This document shows, piece by piece, positions 17,554-25,503 of a stretch of 64,000 nucleotides of DNA. The notes beneath the pieces are model-generated. The model did not search any database. It was not told where the DNA came from and was given only the letters and a program-made list of their open reading frames with translations. The stretch lies in assembly GCF_000743705.1 (NCBI RefSeq), contig NZ_JQEZ01000001.1:674070-738069 (forward strand), written 5' to 3'. Position 1 is the stretch's first letter. Each line of letters begins with the position of its first letter. The DNA is from Ruegeria halocynthiae (GTDB lineage: Bacteria; Pseudomonadota; Alphaproteobacteria; Rhodobacterales; Rhodobacteraceae). The position numbers and the translations under genes are program-made.

Positions 17554-18356
17554 TCGACACCCCCACTATTACCGACAGCCATTGCCATCTGGACTTTCCC
17601 GATTTCGACGGGCAGTTGGACGAGATCATCTCCCGCGCCACCGAGGCCGGTGTGACCCGTATGGTCACGATCTGCACTCGTTTGCGCAACGAACCAACCG
17701 TCCGTGCCATCGCCGAGGCCCACGCGCCCGTGTTCTACGCCGCTGGCACCCACCCCATGAGTGCCGCGGACGAGCCTTTGGCCACGGTGGATGAGCTGAT
17801 CGCCCTGTCGCAGCACCCCAAATTCGTGGGCATCGGTGAAACCGGGCTGGATTATCACTATACCGCCGACAGCGCCGAAGTTCAGAAGCAATCGCTGCGT
17901 ATTCATATCGAGGCCGCCCAGCGTACCGGCCTGCCGCTGATTATCCATGCCCGCGCGGCGGACGATGATATGGCCCGCATTCTGGCCGAAGAATACCGCA
18001 ACGCGCCCTATTCCTGTGTCATGCATTGCTTTTCGTCTTCTGCGGAATTGGCCAATGCGGCGCTGAATCTGGGGTTTTATCTGTCCATGTCCGGCATCGC
18101 CGCCTTTCCCAAAAGCCAGGACCTGCGCGATATCTTTGCCAGCGCCCCGGTCGACCGCATTCTGGTGGAAACCGACGCGCCTTATCTGGCCCCGCCTCCC
18201 TATCGCGGCAAAAGGAACGAGCCCGCCTACACCGCCCACACTGCCCGCAAAGGGGCTGAGGTGTTCGGATTGGACTATGCCGATTTCGCCACCCAAACTC
18301 AGGCCAATTTCGACCGGCTGTTTACCAAGGCCGCGACCTACAAGGCGGCTGCATGA
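17550..18356 (+). CDS. tatD: TatD-family metal-dependent hydrolase
   Basis: A 268-residue TIM-barrel hydrolase. Metal ligands are visible in DSHCHLDFPDF at the N-terminus, GETGLDYHY, IIHARAADDD, MHCFS and ETDAPYLAP. The family has 3'-5' exonuclease or D-tyrosyl deacylase-like activities; the exact substrate is not readable. It is translationally coupled to holB and to the next gene. Confidence 0.92.
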   Translation: MIDTPTITDSHCHLDFPDFDGQLDEIISRATEAGVTRMVTICTRLRNEPTVRAIAEAHAPVFYAAGTHPMSAADEPLATVDELIALSQHPKFVGIGETGLDYHYTADSAEVQKQSLRIHIEAAQRTGLPLIIHARAADDDMARILAEEYRNAPYSCVMHCFSSSAELANAALNLGFYLSMSGIAAFPKSQDLRDIFASAPVDRILVETDAPYLAPPPYRGKRNEPAYTAHTARKGAEVFGLDYADFATQTQANFDRLFTKAATYKAAA

Positions 18357-19150
18357 CCGAATTGCGCTGTACCATCCTTGGTTGCGGGTCCTCTGGCGGC
18401 GTGCCCCGGTTGGGCAGGCATTGGGGGGCGTGCGATCCGAATAATCCCAGAAATAACCGCCGCCGCTGCTCGATGCTGGTTGAACGCGATGGTCCCGAGG
18501 GCACCACATCGGTTCTGATCGACACCACGCCCGACATGCGCAGCCAGTTGCTGGACAGCGGAACCGGGCGGCTGGATGGTGTGGTCTATACCCACTCGCA
18601 CGCCGACCATGTCCATGGGATCGACGATCTGCGCATGATCGTGTTCAATATGAAAGAGCGGGTGCCCGTCTGGGCCGACGGCGACACACAAAACGCCCTG
18701 CTGGGCCGGTTCGGATACGCATTCATTCAACCCGAAGGTTCGCCTTATCCGCCAATCCTTGAGCTGAAATCCATCGACGGCCCGTTCGAGATCAACGGCC
18801 CCGGCGGCCCGATCCCGTTTCATCCGTTCAAGGTCAATCACGGGGCAATCGACTCGCTGGGGTTCCGGATGGGCAAACTTGCCTATCTGCCAGATGTCGC
18901 GGAAATCTATGACGACGCCTGGCCGCTGTTAGAGGGGTTGGACTGTCTGGTGATCGACGCCCTGCGCCGGTCCCCGCATCCGACGCACGCGCATCTGGAA
19001 AAAACCTTGGCCTGGATTGAGCAGTTGCACCCCAAACGCGCGGTTCTGACCAACATGCATATCGACCTCGACTATGCCACGGTTGACGCCGAAACCGACG
19101 ACCACATCACCCCGGCCTATGATGGCATGGTGATCCATCAGGCGGTATAA
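18353..19150 (+). CDS. Metallo-beta-lactamase-fold hydrolase, PhnP-like
   Basis: A 265-residue MBL-fold protein starting LRCTILGCGSSGGVPR, with the dinuclear metal motif THSHADHVHGID and later aspartate and histidine ligands. PhnP hydrolyses cyclic phosphodiesters (cyclic ribose phosphate) in phosphonate catabolism. Here it sits in a DNA-replication and repair operon and overlaps tatD by 4 bp, so a cyclic-nucleotide repair role is equally possible. Confidence 0.85.
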   Translation: MTELRCTILGCGSSGGVPRLGRHWGACDPNNPRNNRRRCSMLVERDGPEGTTSVLIDTTPDMRSQLLDSGTGRLDGVVYTHSHADHVHGIDDLRMIVFNMKERVPVWADGDTQNALLGRFGYAFIQPEGSPYPPILELKSIDGPFEINGPGGPIPFHPFKVNHGAIDSLGFRMGKLAYLPDVAEIYDDAWPLLEGLDCLVIDALRRSPHPTHAHLEKTLAWIEQLHPKRAVLTNMHIDLDYATVDAETDDHITPAYDGMVIHQAV

Positions 19151-19197
19151 GACCCTGTCCGCACGGCATGCGATACCAAAGCCTGCGGGGCGCTGAC

Positions 19198-20130
19198 ATG
19201 CTGCAAAACCTGATCGACGTCATCCTGCCGGTTTTTCTTGTGATCGGTGCGGGCTATGCCTCGACCCGTCTGGGGTACTTCAAGGAAAATCACATAGACG
19301 GGCTGATGAGATTCACCCAAGGGTTCGCAATTCCCTGCCTGTTATTTCTGGCAATCTCAAATCTGGACCTGAGCGCCAGTTTCGACCCCCGGCTGCTGGT
19401 CAGCTTCTATACCGCCGCCGCATTGTGCTTTACCGCCGGGTTGTTCGGCGCGCGCCTGATTTTCGGACGGGAGTGGGAGGACTGCGTTGCCATCGGGTTC
19501 TGCTGCCTGTTCTCAAACACAGTTCTGCTGGGCCTGCCCATTACCGAACGCGCCTATGGCCCCGAAAACCTGACTGGGAACTATGCGATTATCGCCTTTC
19601 ATTCGCCGTTTTGCTACGGCGTCGGCATCACGGTGATGGAGGTGATCCGAAATCGCGGTCACGGCGGGGCACGCATGGTTCGCTCGGTCCTGTCCGCGAT
19701 GTTCCGCAACGCGCTGATCCTTGGCATCGCGCTGGGGTTCATCGTCAACCTGTCCGGGGTTGGTATGCCTGCGGTTGTGGACGAGGCTCTTGGCCTTGTG
19801 ACCCGCGCAGCCCTGCCCGGCGCCCTGTTTGCACTGGGTGGTGTGCTGGTCAAATACAAACCCGAAGGCGACCTGCGCGCCATTGCGTTTGTGTGTTGCG
19901 TGTCCTTGATGCTGCACCCCAGCCTTGTCTGGCTGTTTGGCACCTCGGTCGGCCTGCCGCAGGATCTGTTCCGCTCGGGCGTTCTGAATGCGGCAATGGC
20001 CCCGGGCTTCAATGCCTATATCTTTGCCAACATGTATGGCCGGGCCAAACGGATTGCGGCCTCGTCCGTGCTGATCGGAACAGCCGCATCTATCCTGACG
20101 GTCTGGTTGTGGCTGACCTTGTTAGGTTAA
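19198..20130 (+). CDS. AEC-family (auxin efflux carrier-like) transporter
   Basis: About 310 residues with around ten hydrophobic helices. The N-terminal MLQNLIDVILPVFLVIGAGY is typical of bacterial AEC permeases, which move organic acids or other small metabolites. Substrate unknown. ATG at 19198 is preferred for family length; ATG at 19168 is possible. It follows the PhnP-like gene by less than 50 bp and may be co-transcribed. Confidence 0.85.
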   Translation: MLQNLIDVILPVFLVIGAGYASTRLGYFKENHIDGLMRFTQGFAIPCLLFLAISNLDLSASFDPRLLVSFYTAAALCFTAGLFGARLIFGREWEDCVAIGFCCLFSNTVLLGLPITERAYGPENLTGNYAIIAFHSPFCYGVGITVMEVIRNRGHGGARMVRSVLSAMFRNALILGIALGFIVNLSGVGMPAVVDEALGLVTRAALPGALFALGGVLVKYKPEGDLRAIAFVCCVSLMLHPSLVWLFGTSVGLPQDLFRSGVLNAAMAPGFNAYIFANMYGRAKRIAASSVLIGTAASILTVWLWLTLLG

Positions 20131-20200
20131 GGTTTTCAGATCATGGATTGACTTTAACCTGTCAGAAGACACCTATCGGGCAACCAACAGGACAGTTCAA

Positions 20201-20899
20201 ATGCCGCACGCCCTTATTGTCGCCCATGGTCAACCTTCGGCCCCGGCCCCGGCCGAGGCCGCGTTGGCCGCTTACGCCGCCGAAGTCGACGTGCAATGCG
20301 ATGGGATCAATGTCAGCGCAGCAACCTTGGCCTCACCCGGCGCACTTGAGGACAGCTTGCAGAGACTGCCCCGTGACACCGTGATTTACCCGCTATTCAT
20401 GGCCAAGGGCTGGTTCGTTACCAGTGCGCTTCCGAAACGGCTGGGCGATCGGTCGCTTCGGATTCTCGACCCGCTGGGTGTCGACGTTGAATTGCCGGCA
20501 TTGGTTGCCGACGCGTTGCAGGACACGCTGGCAGAAAACCAATGGGACGCCAGCGCGACGGATTTGATCCTGGCCGCCCATGGTTCCGGCCGCAGCCGCA
20601 ACCCTTCGGCTGTTGCTCAAGGTTTCGCGACGGCGTTGGCGCAACACCTGACATTCGGCTCGATGCACCTGGGATTTGTCGAGGAACCCCCATCCATTGC
20701 CGACGCCGCATCCGATCTCAGGGCTCAAGCGCTTTGCCTGCCCTTTTTCGCCTGCACCGGAGGCCATGTTCTTGAGGATGTGCCGCAAGCCCTGAATCAG
20801 GCAGGCTTTACCGGAAAGGTGATGCCAGTTGTCGGAGAATTGCCGCAGGTCAAAAGCCACATAGCCGCGACCCTGTGTCAGGCCTTCAAGACGTCTTAA
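20201..20899 (+). CDS. CbiX/sirohydrochlorin chelatase-like protein
   Basis: A 232-residue cytoplasmic protein with two half-domains of the chelatase fold: LIVAHGQPS at the N-terminus and LILAAHGSGRSRNPS in the second half. HG motifs of this type carry the metal-binding histidine in CbiX and related chelatases. Metal insertion into a tetrapyrrole (sirohaem or cobalamin) is the family role, but no tetrapyrrole genes are nearby. An AGGA site precedes the ATG. Confidence 0.75.
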   Translation: MPHALIVAHGQPSAPAPAEAALAAYAAEVDVQCDGINVSAATLASPGALEDSLQRLPRDTVIYPLFMAKGWFVTSALPKRLGDRSLRILDPLGVDVELPALVADALQDTLAENQWDASATDLILAAHGSGRSRNPSAVAQGFATALAQHLTFGSMHLGFVEEPPSIADAASDLRAQALCLPFFACTGGHVLEDVPQALNQAGFTGKVMPVVGELPQVKSHIAATLCQAFKTS

Positions 20900-21005
20900 C
20901 CCAATAGGCATTTGATCCGGTAGGTAAGGACCCGGGAAACCCTGAGGGGCTGAGGCACCGAATGCATGGGTCGGAAAACTTCCCGGCATCATGACCCAAG
21001 CTGCC
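20900..21005. other. Structured spacer between convergent genes
   Basis: GGGTC at 20968-20972 can pair with GACCC at 20993-20997, with an inner GGAA/TTCC stem. A GC-rich segment at 20928-20957 could form a second hairpin. This may simply be terminator structure. I could not match it to a named RNA family on either strand. Confidence 0.35.
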
Positions 21006-22028
21006 TTATTCCGATGACGTCGCAGGGGCTGTGCGTTCCTGCCCCGAGCCTTCGAGTGCTGAAAAAAGACAGTGACAGGATCGCCCCTTCCTCTTGGCCT
21101 CATACAGGGCCATATCTGCAGCGTGCAGGACTTTGGCAGGGTCCGGCCGCGAGAATTGGGTAGACAGCGCGGTCCCGATGCTTGCCGATATCCGGCATCT
21201 GTTCCCTTCGAACACCATTGGTGTCTTCAATCTGTCAATCAAACGTTCAGCAACAGCCGACAAGACAGCTTCATCGGACAGGTCTTTGAAGATAATGACA
21301 AACTCATCCCCCCCGATACGCGCGACCGTATCATCGCCCCGGGTTTCCTCGACCATGATGCGGGCGGCTTGTTGTAAAACGTAATCTCCCGCCGCATGGC
21401 CATACCGATCATTGACGGATTTGAAGAAATCCAGATCCAGATGCATCAGGGCAAAGGGGGAATTTCCCGTGACCAGATGCCCAAGGAAGACATCCATCGC
21501 CCGCCGGTTTTTCAACCCGGTCAATATATCGGTAAAGGCTTGTTCTTCGGCCGCCAACATTGCCCCCTGCAAGCGCAGGTTCAATGACCGCGAGGCCTCC
21601 ATCGCGGCGGATTTGGCTTCGACCAGATACAACAGTTCAATCGCCAGATCGGTGCCCGAAAAATCCGCGCTGGTCAGGGCATAGTCGCGCACAGCATCCA
21701 GTATCGAAATGCCGAATGACAGGTTGATGACCGCCCCCTTGCCGTGTGGCAACGGGGCAATCAGACCTTTGAGCGCCGTGCGCGGCGCATCGTGGAATTT
21801 CAGGTGTAATTTGCCCCCCGCCAACGACATCAGCCCCGCAATCGTCGTTACGGAACGAGGGCGCAGCAGTTCGAAAACATCCAGAAAGCACTTGCCCGCC
21901 ATCGGTTGATCCGGGCGCAGCTTTTGCAATGTCGGCCCAATACATGTTATGCGCCCTTCTTCGTTCACAAGCACGAACATGGGGCACAACGTTTCCAGAA
22001 GAACCGCCAGATCATTGGTTTCAATCAT
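21006..22028 (-). CDS. Diguanylate cyclase with H-NOX-associated (HNOBA-like) N-terminal domain
   Basis: A 340-residue cytoplasmic protein. Residues 1-115 resemble the HNOBA/PAS-like domain of proteins that pair with H-NOX sensors (PMFVLVNEEGRITCIGP). A helical linker follows, then a GGDEF domain with the active-site GGDEF at 239-243. The inhibitory I-site RGDD is at 230-233, exactly five residues upstream. It should make cyclic di-GMP with product feedback. Its ATG overlaps the stop of the H-NOX gene (ATGA), so the two are translated together. In relatives, NO-bound H-NOX controls the partner enzyme. That input is in doubt here because the H-NOX looks haem-deficient. Confidence 0.9.
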   Translation of the reverse strand: MIETNDLAVLLETLCPMFVLVNEEGRITCIGPTLQKLRPDQPMAGKCFLDVFELLRPRSVTTIAGLMSLAGGKLHLKFHDAPRTALKGLIAPLPHGKGAVINLSFGISILDAVRDYALTSADFSGTDLAIELLYLVEAKSAAMEASRSLNLRLQGAMLAAEEQAFTDILTGLKNRRAMDVFLGHLVTGNSPFALMHLDLDFFKSVNDRYGHAAGDYVLQQAARIMVEETRGDDTVARIGGDEFVIIFKDLSDEAVLSAVAERLIDRLKTPMVFEGNRCRISASIGTALSTQFSRPDPAKVLHAADMALYEAKRKGRSCHCLFSALEGSGQERTAPATSSE

Positions 22029-22612
22029 GATTTACGCGCCCCCAGATCAAAGTGACGCCCTTCGGTAAACGCGCTTTCCACAAGCACAATCGAAATAGCC
22101 TCTGCCGTGCCCTTTTGTCCGTCATGCGACAGGATCGCCAAAGTGCCATAATCATCCGCCATGGCGCGCAGCACCCCGACCATAACGCTGGAGTATCCGG
22201 GCAGGCCCGGATGACAATGCAGCTGATATTCTGTTGGGGTAAGTTCTCTGAGTTCCAGTTCTGGCAGGTTCAGATCCGAAACCGCCAGCCTGACCCGATC
22301 GGACAGATCGTCAAGGGAATGCAGGAATTCGACATATGTGACACCGCCGAAACGCAGCAGTCTGCGCAGATCCTCCATATTGGGATGCGAGACCAGATAA
22401 GTTCCCAGATCCTCAAGTATTTCAGCCCTCGGCCGGTTCAGCCGCGTACACAGCGCATCCAAAACCCGCGCGGTTCGATCATCGTCATAGACAAGCATGG
22501 CCTCAAACTCGACAAAGCCAAGCTCAGCCACCTCGGTCACGCGCAACCAACAAGATTGCCCATAGGTCGCACATACAAAAGACTGTATCGCCCGGTTGAT
22601 CAGACCATGCAT
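22025..22612 (-). CDS. H-NOX-domain protein lacking the usual haem ligands
   Basis: A 195-residue H-NOX (haem NO-binding) protein recognised by its start MHGLINRAIQSFV, the LGTYLV segment and its pairing with the HNOBA-GGDEF gene. Aligned without gaps to Thermoanaerobacter H-NOX numbering plus two, the proximal histidine (H102) becomes S104 in FLHSLDDLS. The haem-propionate triad Y131/S133/R135 becomes C133/P135/L137 in LHCHPGL. So all four signature haem residues are changed. The fold appears complete with no stop or frameshift. The frame is open to 22654, but the family start is the ATG at 22612, with a GGGG site upstream. It may sense something else, use another ligand, or act as a haem-free regulator of the cyclase. 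Confidence 0.85.
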   Translation of the reverse strand: MHGLINRAIQSFVCATYGQSCWLRVTEVAELGFVEFEAMLVYDDDRTARVLDALCTRLNRPRAEILEDLGTYLVSHPNMEDLRRLLRFGGVTYVEFLHSLDDLSDRVRLAVSDLNLPELELRELTPTEYQLHCHPGLPGYSSVMVGVLRAMADDYGTLAILSHDGQKGTAEAISIVLVESAFTEGRHFDLGARKS

Positions 22613-22733
22613 GAAAAGCCCCAGATTGGTTTCCTGCTTAGTCTGGCCCACCAAACCTTAACAAAAAGCCAAAATGCCCGATGCGAAACGGAAAAAACGG
22701 CAGATTTTCAAGGCGAAACCCGCATGAGGTAAT

Positions 22734-24293
22734 CTAGAAATCCGTCGGCGCGCCACCTTCGGCTTTGCGGCGCGCTACGAATTCAGCCAGTTCTTCTCTG
22801 ATCCCTTCATCCATCGCCGGGGGTTCAAAGCTGGTGATGATTTCCTTGAACATGTGATGGGCGCGTTCAGCCGTCCATATTCCACCCGCCACGTCCCAAC
22901 CTTCATAGTTTTTCCAATCGCTCAGGAACGGTTGGTAAAACGCTGTGGTGTACCGGTCCTGAGTGTGCTGGATGCCAAAGAAATGCCCGTCATTCCCGAC
23001 AGAGCGGATTGCGTCCAATGCGATTTCATCAGGCCCCGTGGCCGTCAACTCTGGCTGCATATATCTTTGAATTTGCTGAAGTATCTCACAATCCATGATG
23101 AATTTCTCAGGGCTGGCGATCAGGCCACCCTCTAACCATCCGGCAGCGTGGTAGACCATATTCGTGCCCGACTGCACTGCCGCCCACAGGGAGTTTGACG
23201 TCTCCCACACCGATTGCCCATCCGGCACATTGGCGGCGCACACACCTGATGACCGCATCGGCAGGCCATAGAACCGCGCCATTTGCCCGGTCATCTGGGT
23301 CGATCGCATGTATTCCGGTGTACCGAATGCCGGTGCGCCGGATTTCATGTCCACATTCGATGTAAACGTGCCGATCACGCAGGGTATCCCGGGGCGCACG
23401 TATTGGAACAATGCTATTGCGCACAAAGCCTCGGCCAGTGATTGCGCCACCGCCCCGGCCATCGTCACCGGTGCCATGGCCCCGGCCAGCGTAAACGGCG
23501 TTACGACAATCGCCTGCCCGCGCCGCGCCAGACGCAAACACCCGTCAATCATCGGGTGATCATGTTTCAACGGCGAGGTCGAATTGATGTTGGTATACAT
23601 GCGCGGATGAGCGTCGAATTCGTCATGGCTGAGGCCACTCCCGATCCGCACCATTTCCATCACGTCTTCGACACGCTCCTTGCCCAGCGAATAGGCATGC
23701 ATCGCCTTGTCGGTCAGGGTCAGCTTGTCATAAAGAACATCCAGATGGCGGACGCTGGCGTGAATATCGACCGGTTCGACCGGATAGCCGCCCGCGAAGT
23801 GAATGCAATTGAAATACTGCGTCAGTTTCAACAGGTTCCGGCACATTTCACGGTTGCCGGGAACCTTGGTGCCGATCTCCATGTCCCAATAGTTTGGCGG
23901 AGACGACACGTTCCCGAAGACCATATTATTGCCCCCGATCTCGATCTTGCGCGCGGGGTTGCGCGGGGTGATCGAAAACCGGGACGGAGCCTTGGCCACC
24001 ATCTCCATGACAAAATCGCGGCCCATCCGGACATTGTCGCCCTTGATGGTACAACCAGCCTCTCGCAGAATTCCGATGGCTTCCTTGTTATAGAACTCGA
24101 CCCCGATTTCTTCGAGGATGCGCATGGCACCTTCATGGATCGCCTCAATCCCGGCCTCGTCCAGCGGCTCGGTCGGCCGGTCGACATTGATCGGAGGGCT
24201 CCAGGGCATCTGGTCGATCACCGCGCTGCCTCTGCGCGCGGCGGCACCGGCCCGCCCTCCGCCGCGGCGTTTGCGAGATTTTGTGTCAGCCAT
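22734..24293 (-). CDS. MttB-family (non-pyrrolysine) methyltransferase
   Basis: A 519-residue member of the trimethylamine methyltransferase (MttB) family. It has a lysine/arginine- and glycine-rich N-terminus (about residues 3-25) followed by the MttB barrel, with GNVSSPPNYWDMEIG and TFTSNVDMKSGAPAFG segments. Archaeal MttB has pyrrolysine at an in-frame amber codon; this frame reads through without one, so it is the MtgB-like type. Characterised relatives move a methyl group from a quaternary amine such as glycine betaine to a corrinoid protein. No corrinoid protein or reactivase gene is nearby. ATG at 24293 has a GGAGGG site. Confidence 0.85.
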   Translation of the reverse strand: MADTKSRKRRGGGRAGAAARRGSAVIDQMPWSPPINVDRPTEPLDEAGIEAIHEGAMRILEEIGVEFYNKEAIGILREAGCTIKGDNVRMGRDFVMEMVAKAPSRFSITPRNPARKIEIGGNNMVFGNVSSPPNYWDMEIGTKVPGNREMCRNLLKLTQYFNCIHFAGGYPVEPVDIHASVRHLDVLYDKLTLTDKAMHAYSLGKERVEDVMEMVRIGSGLSHDEFDAHPRMYTNINSTSPLKHDHPMIDGCLRLARRGQAIVVTPFTLAGAMAPVTMAGAVAQSLAEALCAIALFQYVRPGIPCVIGTFTSNVDMKSGAPAFGTPEYMRSTQMTGQMARFYGLPMRSSGVCAANVPDGQSVWETSNSLWAAVQSGTNMVYHAAGWLEGGLIASPEKFIMDCEILQQIQRYMQPELTATGPDEIALDAIRSVGNDGHFFGIQHTQDRYTTAFYQPFLSDWKNYEGWDVAGGIWTAERAHHMFKEIITSFEPPAMDEGIREELAEFVARRKAEGGAPTDF

Positions 24294-24413
24294 TGGACCC
24301 TCCGGAACTTGCGTTTCCCCAAGCAAGCCCCGAAGTCGGGTAACTGGCCGCTCTGTCTGCGACAAGCTATGTCGGTTTTCTATCCCGGATCGCCGAATTC
24401 AGCCCTCAGGGGG

Positions 24414-25109
24414 TCAATTCCTCACCAACCAATCGGGAATATGTCCGATATCAGGCAAGACGACATCCGCCATGGGCGCAAGCGCTTCGGCCTGTGCCAA
24501 CCCGGTCAACACCCCGATTGTGGTCATTCCTGCGGCACGACCGGCCTGTAAATCGTGCAAGCTGTCCCCAACCATCGCAACCCGCGCCGGATCGACACCG
24601 ACATGAGAGGCAAAAGCCAAAAGCTGACCGGGGCCGGGCTTGAACCCATGCCCGCTGTCATAGCCTGCGACAAAATCGAAATGATCCCGAATGCCTGCAG
24701 ATTCCAGATGCTGCAAAGCGGGCATCTCCCCGTCATTGGTGGCCACGCCCAGCTTTAGCCCCAACTGCCTGAGGCGTTCGAGAAACGGCACGAGCGGTAT
24801 TGCAGGTGCCTGCGGTGCAGTGGCCGATTCCGCATTGAGCAGGTCGATCAGCTCATCTCGCGGCATGTCAGGAAAATGCGGAGCCAACGCTGCAGCAACT
24901 TCGTCGACAGTGCCAGCGATGACAATGCTGTCCTCGGAATAGGTGCCCTGTTCCAGATCAAAGCCGATGACATGCCCAAGCTTAGCGGCGCGCGTCAGGT
25001 CACCTTGTGACAGGCGCAACAGTAAGTTGCGACCAAATGCGCCCCATGTGTCCGCAAAATCAAACAGCGTGCCATCCTTGTCGAACAAGATCGCGTCAAT
25101 GGGCATCAT
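24414..25109 (-). CDS. HAD-family hydrolase (phosphoglycolate phosphatase-like)
   Basis: A 231-residue HAD phosphatase. Motif I is LFDKDGTLFD at the N-terminus, motif II VATNDG, motif III the lysine of GFKPGPG and motif IV VGDSLHD, with a helical C1 cap between I and II. Small phosphate esters such as phosphoglycolate are the likely substrates. It lies 22 bp downstream of the DUF3572 gene, probably in one operon. A second, different gph-like gene is at the right end of the window. Confidence 0.88.
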   Translation of the reverse strand: MMPIDAILFDKDGTLFDFADTWGAFGRNLLLRLSQGDLTRAAKLGHVIGFDLEQGTYSEDSIVIAGTVDEVAAALAPHFPDMPRDELIDLLNAESATAPQAPAIPLVPFLERLRQLGLKLGVATNDGEMPALQHLESAGIRDHFDFVAGYDSGHGFKPGPGQLLAFASHVGVDPARVAMVGDSLHDLQAGRAAGMTTIGVLTGLAQAEALAPMADVVLPDIGHIPDWLVRN

Positions 25110-25131
25110 GTGCTCCTGCTAGTATATTGGA

Positions 25132-25416
25132 TCAGGTCCAGTGAACGTCCGCACCCCCGGACAAGACAGCGCGGGCTTGGCCCGGCAGATCGTACGGCAC
25201 AGAATTGGCGTCACAAAAGGCCACGACCCACGAATCGTCAAGCATCAAAAACTCAAGCACAGACCCCAAAAACTCGGATTCTGCGGCCCTGTCGCGCAGG
25301 TCTTCGGCTGATGCGCCGGTCGATCCCAGAAAAACCGGCAGCAATTCCTCATTCCCGACCAGCCACCCCAGGGCATTCAGGGCCAAAGTTTCAGCGGATT
25401 GGGCGGAGATTGGCAT
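25132..25416 (-). CDS. DUF3572 family protein
   Basis: A 94-residue acidic protein with the DUF3572 pattern (ALNALGWL near residue 15 and a DDSWVVAFCDA segment near residue 60). The family is small, alphaproteobacterial and uncharacterised. It is upstream of, and probably co-transcribed with, the HAD gene. In several alphaproteobacteria it lies beside a PleD-like response regulator, as here, with the two divergent. Confidence 0.75.
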   Translation of the reverse strand: MPISAQSAETLALNALGWLVGNEELLPVFLGSTGASAEDLRDRAAESEFLGSVLEFLMLDDSWVVAFCDANSVPYDLPGQARAVLSGGADVHWT

Positions 25417-25503
25417 AAAGAAGCCCCGGATCAGATCTTGGAAAGGGTTTGTTAACCAGACTCATAAACACTTTGACAACACATGCAATCAACGGTGACT
25501 GAT

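Noticed and set aside
20900-21005. Possible cobalamin, TPP or cyclic di-GMP riboswitch
   Set aside because: Short similarities only (a CCGGTAGGTA stretch and a CTGAG repeat). The core elements of each class are missing, and the spacer is downstream of both genes.
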